From Janthinobacterium saanense (lineage in GTDB: Bacteria; Pseudomonadota; Gammaproteobacteria; Burkholderiales; Burkholderiaceae_D): DNA of 64,000 nucleotides. The DNA lies in assembly GCF_014200675.1 (NCBI RefSeq), contig NZ_JACHCI010000003.1, positions 186,001 through 250,000 on the forward strand, read 5' to 3'. The notes beneath the pieces are model-generated. The model did not search any database. It had not been told where the DNA came from and was given only the letters and a program-made list of their open reading frames with translations. This document shows positions 1 to 6,506 of the stretch, in pieces (position 1 is the first letter of the stretch; every line of letters begins with the position of its first letter). Position numbers and translations under genes: made by a program.

Positions 1-1609
1 AGAACAGGGCGGCGATATTGCGTTGGCCGGACTGGTTTTGTGCATCGGCATAACCGGAGCTTTGCGCTTGCGAAGCCAGGGCTGTGTTCACGTCATAGTC
101 AGCCTTGTCGTGGCGGAATTCGGTGCCCACGGCGAAGCCGACTGCGCCTGCTGGCAACTGGTAGATATCGCGGCTGATTTTTGCATCGACGCCGGTGCTG
201 GTCATTTTTGCAGCCAGGAATTGGCCGTGCAACTGGGCCGCATCGATATAGGCGGCGCCGGCGGCAGACTGGTCGCCAAACGGATTGAGGATGCCGTTGG
301 CCACGCCTTGCATGATCTGGCTGTCATTGGTGTAGCCATTGACGAAGGCGCTGGCAGCCTTGCTGACCGAGTAGTTCAGACCTACATCGTAGTCCCAGCC
401 GCCGATCAGGCCTTCCGAGGACAGCACCAGACGATCCGAAATACTGGTGTCGTATTGTTCGCGCTTGCCGGCCGCGACGGTACGCCAGTTCAGCGTCAGG
501 TCGCTGCCATTCAAGCCTGCCACGCCAGGCACAGTGCCATTGCCTGGATAGTAAGGGCTGCTGGACGTCATCGACACGCCGATCAACGGCGATGGTGCGA
601 CCGCCGAGGTATCGCTGCTGCGTGCATGCAGGTATTCCACGCTGGCGGTATTGTCTTCGTTGAGCTTGAAGGTGGCCTTGCCCAGGAAGGACTCTTGCTG
701 CGTTTTCGGAATATCATCAATGAACTTGGTCGTGTCGGTGCGGCAGGTACCTTTAGAGGTAGCGATCAGGCCCGGGCCCTGGCAGCCGGTGGCCGCGTAA
801 GGGTTGCCAGTCAAGCCGTTATCGGCAAAGAAGTTGGCTGGTTGCGAGGTGCCGCTGGTGCGGTCAACGCCCTTGTTCGGAATCAGGCTGGTGTCCGAGA
901 AGCCGCGCGAGATGGCGGACAGCGCTGATTGCTTGTGCAGGTCGGCCACGCCGAAGACATTGTAGCCATCCTTGTTCAGGTCGCCATAACCGCCAGTCAC
1001 GTTCAGGCGCGACTCTTCGCCGCCACCGCTCTTGGTTGGCGTAAAGCCTTCGGCGCTGACAGTAACGCCCTTGACCGAGCGTTTGGTAATAAAGTTGATC
1101 ACGCCGCCGATGGCGTCGGTACCGTAAATGGCCGATGCGCCGTCGCGCAGGATTTCCACGCGGTCCAGGGCCGACAGCGGGATGATGTTCAAGTCAACGG
1201 AAGAGCCGTTGAATGGATGGCTGGCGATGCGGCGGCCGTTCAGCAGGACCAGGGTCTTGTCGGCGCCGATGCCGCGCAGGTCGGCGGTCGACTGGCCGCC
1301 GGTCCCCAGACCGACCGACTGGCTGCTGCCTTGCGAGCTTTGATTCATCGGGATGGTGTTCATCACGTCTTGCGCCGTCGTCAAGCCTTGCTTGATGAAG
1401 TCGTCCGCCTTGATCGAGGTGATCGGCAGTGCGGTCTGCGACGACAGGCGTTTGATGCTCGAACCGGTTACTTCCACGCGCTGCATGCTGGCCGAGTCAT
1501 CGGTGCTGCTGTCCGTTATGCTCTGCGCGCCTGCCGCGTGCATGCCTAACAGCAGGCCGCTGGCGCAGATGAGGCGCAGCGACCGCGACAGCAATTTTTC
1601 TATCATCAT
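1..1609 (-). CDS. TonB-dependent outer-membrane receptor, C-terminus cut by window edge
   Basis: The reading frame is open on the minus strand from ATG 1609 to the window edge (about 536 codons). An AGGAG ribosome site lies just upstream of the ATG. The product starts with a signal peptide (MMIEKLLSRSLRLICASG, cleavage likely after the AGAQ region). The plug domain follows, with RVEVTGSSIKR, NGRRIASHPFNGSS and GASAIYGTDAIGGVINF, the usual plug signatures. The first strands of the barrel come next. Receptors of this family bind a ligand at the cell surface and import it with energy from TonB/ExbBD. It is closely similar to the receptors at 3470-6124 and 6507-9170, so it belongs to the same tandem array. 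Roughly the last third is outside the window. The ligand is unknown; the nearby peptide transporter makes peptides a reasonable guess. Confidence 0.93.
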   Translation of the reverse strand, partial: MMIEKLLSRSLRLICASGLLLGMHAAGAQSITDSSTDDSASMQRVEVTGSSIKRLSSQTALPITSIKADDFIKQGLTTAQDVMNTIPMNQSSQGSSQSVGLGTGGQSTADLRGIGADKTLVLLNGRRIASHPFNGSSVDLNIIPLSALDRVEILRDGASAIYGTDAIGGVINFITKRSVKGVTVSAEGFTPTKSGGGEESRLNVTGGYGDLNKDGYNVFGVADLHKQSALSAISRGFSDTSLIPNKGVDRTSGTSQPANFFADNGLTGNPYAATGCQGPGLIATSKGTCRTDTTKFIDDIPKTQQESFLGKATFKLNEDNTASVEYLHARSSDTSAVAPSPLIGVSMTSSSPYYPGNGTVPGVAGLNGSDLTLNWRTVAAGKREQYDTSISDRLVLSSEGLIGGWDYDVGLNYSVSKAASAFVNGYTNDSQIMQGVANGILNPFGDQSAAGAAYIDAAQLHGQFLAAKMTSTGVDAKISRDIYQLPAGAVGFAVGTEFRHDKADYDVNTALASQAQSSGYADAQNQSGQRNIAALF

Positions 1610-2093
1610 GGCAAAACTCCTGGTCAATAATTTTTTGTGATTTATATTTGTCTACAAGCAAAGGGGTGGCCTTAGGCCTGTAACAGTGGTGCCTCGCTGT
1701 TTTTTTATGCAGGAGACGTATTCATCAAATCACCTCGCCGGTAGCAGGGTCAAGAACCAAAAAGACAAGAGTGAAAATAACCAACAGTAATAATTAATCA
1801 CAGATGTAAAGACGAATTGATGCATGGCAGACGCAGTGTCTTGCCTATGTGGAACGGCCAATTAGATGAGGCCGCATGGATGCTGGCGAGGGGATTTTGA
1901 AAGGGGCGACAAGGTCGCTTACAAATTGAAACGTTTGTGAGGAAACGCTATGGCAAGCAGAATGAAGATAGCTTACTTTTCAATTGTAAAGTTATGTAGT
2001 GACAGGCTGATGACGGAGGAAAAAAATCCACATCCGATGGTAAAGTGTACACGATGCAAGCATGTTGCACTACTTCGCGCATAATAAATATGC
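1610..2093. other. Intergenic region upstream of a receptor and of the aroG leader
   Basis: About 480 bases of AT-richer DNA between the divergently read receptor (minus) and the aroG leader (plus). It must hold the receptor promoter, but I could not pick one with confidence. A short minus-strand open frame at 1948-2133 has no good ribosome site and no recognisable features, so I do not call it a gene. Confidence 0.6.
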
Positions 2094-2123
2094 TTGCCAA
2101 GTGTTGTAATTTGGCGTTATAGT
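2094..2123 (+). promoter_or_regulatory. Promoter of the aroG leader transcript
   Basis: TTGCCA at 2094-2099 and TATAGT at 2118-2123 are separated by 18 bases, each matching the sigma-70 consensus at five of six positions. Transcription would begin near 2130, about 20 bases before the leader-peptide start codon. That is the usual geometry for an attenuated biosynthetic gene. Predicted by eye only. Confidence 0.65.
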
Positions 2124-2149
2124 CAATCAACACTCACTGGATAACTCGC

Positions 2150-2215
2150 ATGTTCGCTCGCTTTTTTACCGCCTACTTTTACTTTAGCAATTCCAACCCA
2201 ATGGCGGTGGAGTAG
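2150..2215 (+). CDS. Phe/Tyr-rich leader peptide of aroG (21 residues)
   Basis: ATG at 2150 opens a 21-codon frame ending at TAG 2213-2215. The peptide begins MFARFFTAYFYF and ends SNSNPMAVE. Within 12 residues it has five Phe and two Tyr, which is far from chance and typical of leader peptides that sense aminoacyl-tRNA supply. The last codons (2202-2208) carry TGGCGGT, identical to the 3' arm of the terminator at 2276-2282, so translation controls which hairpin forms. The ribosome site is weak (CTGGA about ten bases upstream). The peptide itself probably has no function apart from ribosome stalling. Confidence 0.8.
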   Translation: MFARFFTAYFYFSNSNPMAVE

Positions 2216-2290
2216 CGGACGGTTCACGTAGCAGCAAAAACGAGATCCCAGCAAATTCTAAAAAACCGCCACCGATGGCGGTTTTTTTTT
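2202..2290 (+). promoter_or_regulatory. Transcription attenuator of aroG (antiterminator/terminator switch)
   Basis: Segment 2202-2208 (TGGCGGT) and segment 2276-2282 (TGGCGGT) can each pair with 2265-2271 (ACCGCCA). Pairing 2265-2271 with 2276-2282 makes an intrinsic terminator; pairing with 2202-2208 destroys it. The last Phe codon (2183-2185) is 16 bases before 2202. A ribosome stalled for lack of charged Phe- or Tyr-tRNA would therefore leave 2202-2208 free and allow read-through. A ribosome reaching the stop codon would cover it and termination would follow. The sequences are seen directly; the mechanism is inferred by analogy with pheA and trp attenuators. Confidence 0.75.
2260..2290 (+). 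terminator. Intrinsic terminator within the aroG leader
   Basis: ACCGCCA (2265-2271), loop CCGA, TGGCGGT (2276-2282), flanked by an A run before and a T run through 2290, so A-T pairs can extend the stem. It lies 40 bases before the aroG start codon and is the terminating form of the attenuator. Confidence 0.85.
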
Positions 2291-2330
2291 ACCCCACGGT
2301 TTTACCTCTGTTCAAATTTTGGAGAAAATA

Positions 2331-3395
2331 ATGCCCCGCACCGATGATTTGCGTATACGCGAAATGAAGGAATTGACTCCGCCGTCCCACCTGATCCGCG
2401 AATTTGCCTGTTCGGAGTCCGCTGCGCAGACTGCTGCCGCATCGCGCGTTGCCCTGCACCGTATCCTGCATGGCCAGGACGACCGCCTGATGGTCGTCAT
2501 CGGCCCCTGTTCCATCCACGACACCAAGGCCGCGATGGAATATGCGCGCCTGCTGGTCAAGCAGCGCGCACGCTTTGCCGGCGAACTGGAAATCGTCATG
2601 CGCGTGTACTTCGAGAAGCCGCGCACCACGGTGGGCTGGAAGGGGCTGATCAATGATCCTTATATGGACAACAGTTTCCGTATCAACGATGGCTTGCGCA
2701 TGGCGCGCGAATTGTTGCGCGACATCAATGAGCTGGGCTTGCCTGCTGGCACCGAGTTTCTTGATGTGATCAGCCCGCAATACATTGCCGACCTGATCAG
2801 CTGGGGCGCGATCGGCGCGCGCACCACCGAATCGCAGGTGCACCGCGAGCTGGCTTCGGGACTGTCGTGTCCGGTAGGCTTCAAGAATGGCACGGACGGT
2901 AACGTCAAGATCGCTGTGGAAGCGATCAAGGCCGCCTCGCAGCCCCACCATTTCCTGTCTGTCACCAAGGGCGGCCACTCGGCCATCGTGTCGACCAATG
3001 GCAATGAAGATTGCCATATCATCTTGCGCGGCGGCAAGACGCCGAACTATGACGCAGCCAGTGTCGACGAGGCCTGCAAGGCTATCGCAGCGCAGGGACT
3101 GGCGTCGCGCCTGATGATCGACGCCTCGCATGCGAACAGCTCGAAAAAACCGGAAAACCAGATTCCCGTCTGCGCCGATATCGCCGCCCAGGTGGCGGCG
3201 GGCGATGAGCGCATCGTGGGCGTGATGGTTGAATCGCATCTGGTGGCGGGCCGCCAGGACTTGGTGCCAGGCAAGGAACTCATCTATGGCCAGTCCGTCA
3301 CCGATGGCTGCATCGACTGGAGCGCCAGCGTGGCCGTGCTGGAAAACCTGGCCGCCGCCGTCAAGCAGCGCCGCCTGCAGGGCGATCAGGAGTAA
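2331..3395 (+). CDS. aroG: 3-deoxy-D-arabino-heptulosonate 7-phosphate synthase (class I)
   Basis: This enzyme joins phosphoenolpyruvate and erythrose 4-phosphate to make DAHP, the first step of the shikimate pathway to Phe, Tyr and Trp. The 354-residue product matches the class I AroG/AroF/AroH type along its whole length. Diagnostic stretches are GPCSIHD, RVYFEKPRTTVGWKGLIND, GARTTESQVHRELASGLS, VGFKNGTDG and GVMVESHL, which form the PEP and metal site. I chose ATG 2331 over the in-frame TTG at 2319 because GGAG at 2321-2324 is spaced correctly for it. It sits alone on the plus strand between two minus-strand receptor genes. The Phe/Tyr leader upstream implies control by Phe and Tyr supply. 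Which of the three feedback types it is cannot be read with certainty. Confidence 0.97.
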   Translation: MPRTDDLRIREMKELTPPSHLIREFACSESAAQTAAASRVALHRILHGQDDRLMVVIGPCSIHDTKAAMEYARLLVKQRARFAGELEIVMRVYFEKPRTTVGWKGLINDPYMDNSFRINDGLRMARELLRDINELGLPAGTEFLDVISPQYIADLISWGAIGARTTESQVHRELASGLSCPVGFKNGTDGNVKIAVEAIKAASQPHHFLSVTKGGHSAIVSTNGNEDCHIILRGGKTPNYDAASVDEACKAIAAQGLASRLMIDASHANSSKKPENQIPVCADIAAQVAAGDERIVGVMVESHLVAGRQDLVPGKELIYGQSVTDGCIDWSASVAVLENLAAAVKQRRLQGDQE

Positions 3396-3409
3396 GCCAG
3401 GCCATGGTG

Positions 3410-3450
3410 AAAAAAGCCCGGAAAGCTGCGTCAGCTTGCCGGGCTTTTTG
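3410..3450. terminator. Bidirectional terminator between aroG and a receptor gene
   Basis: A GC-rich hairpin (arms around GCCCGGAAAGCTG and CAGCTTGCCGGGC) with an A run on the left and a T run on the right, so it can end both converging transcripts. It is clearly homologous to the hairpin at 6451-6483 that follows the next receptor gene. Confidence 0.85.
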
Positions 3451-3469
3451 ATTGTAAACGGACCTCGGT

Positions 3470-6124
3470 TTAGAACTTGTAAGTGGCGCGTACATAAAAA
3501 GTACGGCCCAGCGGATCCGTGAAGCGTGGATCGTAGCCGGATTGGAAGGTGCCGGTCTGGTTACTGAACGGTGGGTCTTCGTTCAGCAGGTTTTTCACGC
3601 CGACGGTCACTTCCGTGTTTTTGAAACCCGAATACGCGCTCGACAGCGACCAGACCGAGTAAGCCTTGACGCTTTGCTCGAATTCCGGATCGACATAGTT
3701 CTGGTCGCGGTAGCCGCTCATATACTTGTTCGACAGGGTGGCGTTCCAGTTCTTCAGGTTCCATTGCAGAGAAGCATTATGTCTCCAGCGGAATACCGGT
3801 GCATTGTCGCCATACACCCCCACGTTTTGCACGTATTCACCACCGCGTTCGTTCTGGTACTCATACTTCTGTACCCAGGTACCGTCGAAGTTAAAGGTGA
3901 AGTTGCCGTACTGGCTGCGTGGCAGCTTCCAGTTCAGGCCCAGGTCCAGGCCCGAGGTATGCATTTCGCCCAGGTTGTCCAGGGTCGCCAGCACGTATTC
4001 AAGCTTGGTCCCATCGGCTGAATAAATGAAGCTGTCCTTGTACTTGGCATAGTTGTCGAACAGGGTCTGTTCAGCCACGGTACCAATCTTGTCGCGCAGC
4101 TTGATATTGAAGTAGTCGAGCGACATGGTCAGCGACTTGGTCGGCTCAAGAACGATACCGGCGCTGAAGGTTTTCGATTTTTCCGGTTTGACATCCGGAT
4201 TGCCGCCCGAGCGGATATATTGCTGCGCGCCGCAGGCCACGTTGCCGTTGGCGCCAGGAATGGCCACGCCGCCCGGGCACAAACGAGGGTCGTTGTACTT
4301 ATTGGCCGTAAAGGTTTTGGTTTGCGGGCCATGCAGGTCATACAGCGTCGGTGCGCGGAAACCCGTGTTGTAGGAACTGCGCAGCAAGACCTGGTTCGTT
4401 GGCTGCCAGCGCAGGCCGACTTTCGGGTTGAAGCTGCCACCGACATCGTTGTAATGATCGTAACGCGCGGCCAGCGACAGTTCCACATCTTTGACCACCG
4501 GAACGCTCAACTCTGAAAAGATGGCGCTGATGTTGCGGCTGCCTGATTGGCTCAGGGCATCGGCGTAGCCGGAGCTCGATGCCTGGCTGGCCAGCTCCCG
4601 GTTGACGTTGTATTCCGCCTTCTCATTGCGCAGCTCGCTACCGAGCGCGAAACCGACGGCGCCCGCAGGCAAGTTGAACAGTTCACGGCTGATTTTCGCG
4701 TCCAGTGCGGTGCTCGTCATCTTGGCGCTCAGATATTCACCTTTCAGGACGGAATCCTGCAGGTAGCTCTCGCCGGCAGCGCTTTGGGCGCCAAACGGAT
4801 TCAAGATGCCATTGGCAATCCCGTCGATGATGCGCTGATCGTTCAGGTAGCCGCCGGTGAAGGCGCTGGTGGCCTTGCTGACGGAATAGCTCAGGCCGGC
4901 GTTATAGTCCCACGCACCGAGCACGCCTTCGAGCGCCAGTACCAGGCGGTCCGAGGTGCTGGTGTCGTAGCCGCTGCGCTGGCCCGATGCCACCGGGCGC
5001 CAGCTGATATCCAGATCTTGCCCGGAGAGGCCGGGTACGGCTGGCACGCCACCGCTGCCGCCTGGATAGTAAGGCGAGCTCGATGGCATCAGCAAGCCGA
5101 TGTTCGACATCGGCGGGGGCGAGATATGCGCTTGATTGCTGCTACGCGAGTGCAGGTATTCGATGGTGGCCAGGTGATCCTGGTTCAGCTTGAAGCTGGC
5201 CTTGCCCAAAAAGGATTCCTGCTGGGTTTTGGGAATCGCGTCGATGAAGGGCGTGACATCCATGGCGCAGGTGTTCTTGCCCGAGGTGTTTTTGTACAGA
5301 TTGGGGCCGACGCAGCCGGACGCGAACGCCGGGTTGCCGACCAGGCCGTTACCGGTATCGTAGAAGTTGGCCGGGAAAGTGGTGCCGCTCAGGTTATCCA
5401 CGCCCTTGTTTGGAATGTAGCCGCTGGCCGAGAAGGCACGGTCCGCCGCGCTCAGCGCAGATTGACGATGCACGTCGACGACACCGAAGACATTGAAGCC
5501 ATCTTTGTTCAGATCGCCATAGCCGCCCGACAGGTTCAGGCGCGACTCGTCGCCGCCGCCCGATTTCTGTGGCTGGTAATGTTCGACGCTCACCGAGCCG
5601 CCCTTGACCGAACGCTTGGTAATGAAATTGATCACGCCGCCGATGGCGTCGGTGCCGTAGATGGCGGAGGCGCCGTCGCGCAGCACTTCGACACGCTCCA
5701 GTGCCGAAATGGGAATGATGTTCAGATCGACGGAGGAGCCATTGAACGGGTGGCTGGCGATGCGCCGGCCGTTCAGCAGCACCAGGGTCTTGTCGCCGCC
5801 GATGCCGCGCAAATCCGCCACCGACTGGCCGCCCGTACCCGAACCGACGGACTGCGAGCTGCTTTGTGAGCTTTGATTCATGGAAATGGTCGACAGCACT
5901 TCCTGCGCCGTCGTCAAACCTTGCTTGGCGAAATCGTCCGCCTTGATCGAGGTGATCGGCAGCGCCGTTTCCGACGCCAGGCGCTTGATGCTCGACCCGG
6001 TGACTTCGACCCGCTGCATGGTGTTATCGCTTGTCTCCTGTGCATATGCGGCCTGCATGCCCAACGCCATGCTCGTGGCAAACATGAGGCGCAAAGACCG
6101 CGATATTACATTTTCTATCATCAT
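3470..6124 (-). CDS. TonB-dependent outer-membrane receptor, array member 2
   Basis: An 884-residue receptor. The signal peptide is about residues 1-28, ending in AYAQ. RVEVTGSSIKR follows, then the plug (about 40-180, with GGDKTLVLLNGRRIASHPFN and GASAIYGTDAIGGVINF) and a 22-strand type barrel ending in TFYVRATYKF with the terminal Phe needed for outer-membrane assembly. Two ATGs start the frame (6124 and 6121) behind AAGGAA. A conserved promoter lies at 6248-6276 and a terminator at 3410-3450. Its nearest relative is the next gene (6507-9170): N-terminus, plug and C-terminus are almost the same, while surface-loop stretches (about 240-300, for example) differ in sequence and length. That pattern fits duplication followed by change in ligand-contact loops. 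The ligand is unknown. Confidence 0.95.
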   Translation of the reverse strand: MMIENVISRSLRLMFATSMALGMQAAYAQETSDNTMQRVEVTGSSIKRLASETALPITSIKADDFAKQGLTTAQEVLSTISMNQSSQSSSQSVGSGTGGQSVADLRGIGGDKTLVLLNGRRIASHPFNGSSVDLNIIPISALERVEVLRDGASAIYGTDAIGGVINFITKRSVKGGSVSVEHYQPQKSGGGDESRLNLSGGYGDLNKDGFNVFGVVDVHRQSALSAADRAFSASGYIPNKGVDNLSGTTFPANFYDTGNGLVGNPAFASGCVGPNLYKNTSGKNTCAMDVTPFIDAIPKTQQESFLGKASFKLNQDHLATIEYLHSRSSNQAHISPPPMSNIGLLMPSSSPYYPGGSGGVPAVPGLSGQDLDISWRPVASGQRSGYDTSTSDRLVLALEGVLGAWDYNAGLSYSVSKATSAFTGGYLNDQRIIDGIANGILNPFGAQSAAGESYLQDSVLKGEYLSAKMTSTALDAKISRELFNLPAGAVGFALGSELRNEKAEYNVNRELASQASSSGYADALSQSGSRNISAIFSELSVPVVKDVELSLAARYDHYNDVGGSFNPKVGLRWQPTNQVLLRSSYNTGFRAPTLYDLHGPQTKTFTANKYNDPRLCPGGVAIPGANGNVACGAQQYIRSGGNPDVKPEKSKTFSAGIVLEPTKSLTMSLDYFNIKLRDKIGTVAEQTLFDNYAKYKDSFIYSADGTKLEYVLATLDNLGEMHTSGLDLGLNWKLPRSQYGNFTFNFDGTWVQKYEYQNERGGEYVQNVGVYGDNAPVFRWRHNASLQWNLKNWNATLSNKYMSGYRDQNYVDPEFEQSVKAYSVWSLSSAYSGFKNTEVTVGVKNLLNEDPPFSNQTGTFQSGYDPRFTDPLGRTFYVRATYKF

Positions 6125-6247
6125 TGTTAATTCCTTGTTTTATTGATAAATGTTGCATTTATCTTGATGAAACTGGTAATTTAATCATTATAATTTTGCT
6201 TCTTTTTATATTGACCAGTGAATATTTGGCAAATTTTTTGAGTCCTC

Positions 6248-6276
6248 ATGACAACATTCATGCGTGTAATTGTCAA
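6248..6276 (-). promoter_or_regulatory. Conserved promoter of receptor 3470-6124
   Basis: On the minus strand TTGACA (6271-6276) and TGTCAT (6248-6253) are separated by 17 bases, with TG placed as in an extended -10. The same spacing and flanks recur upstream of the paralogous receptor (9297-9325). The whole block from about 6250 to 6346 is conserved with 9298-9392, which supports function. The start codon is about 125 bases downstream. Confidence 0.5.
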
Positions 6277-6388
6277 TTTTTCGTCCTTTTTTTGGAAAAA
6301 AAGTAACAAAACACTGTAATTTTTATAATTCATGAGTCATAAAATGTTGTGTGATGTTTTGATTTCTTGTTAGTCGCGTAAAATAAAA

Positions 6389-6416
6389 CGGCGCAGACCA
6401 TCGCTGGTCTGCGCCG
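6389..6416 (-). terminator. Perfect 12-bp hairpin downstream of receptor 6507-9170
   Basis: CGGCGCAGACCA, loop TCGC, then its exact complement. On the minus strand a T-rich run follows, as in an intrinsic terminator. It is a second hairpin behind the stronger one at 6451-6483. A diverged copy with the same flank (GCGTAAAATAAAACGGCGCA) lies at 9436-9467. Confidence 0.6.
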
Positions 6417-6442
6417 CAGAAAAAAACGTACTTTGCAGTGCC

Positions 6443-6483
6443 ATAAAAAAAAGCCCGGAAAGCTGCATCAGCTTTCCGGGCTT
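6443..6483 (-). terminator. Intrinsic terminator of receptor 6507-9170
   Basis: Arms 6451-6464 and 6470-6483 pair perfectly over 14 bases (AAGCCCGGAAAGCT) around a five-base loop. On the minus strand the stem is followed by eight T. It is homologous to the hairpin at 3410-3450. Confidence 0.9.
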
Positions 6484-6506
6484 CCTGGTTTTAAGCTAAC
6501 CTCAGC

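Noticed and set aside
1948-2133. 61-codon minus-strand frame upstream of the aroG leader
   Set aside because: Overlaps the aroG promoter, has no ribosome site and no protein-like features.
4547-5869. Long plus-strand open frame (440 codons) opposite receptor member 2
   Set aside because: It is a GC-bias shadow of the receptor gene: Ala/Arg/Val-rich, no domain, no ribosome site. The same holds for 23-928, 6594-8510, 9488-11194, 12479-15109, 42428-44542 and 53838-55844.
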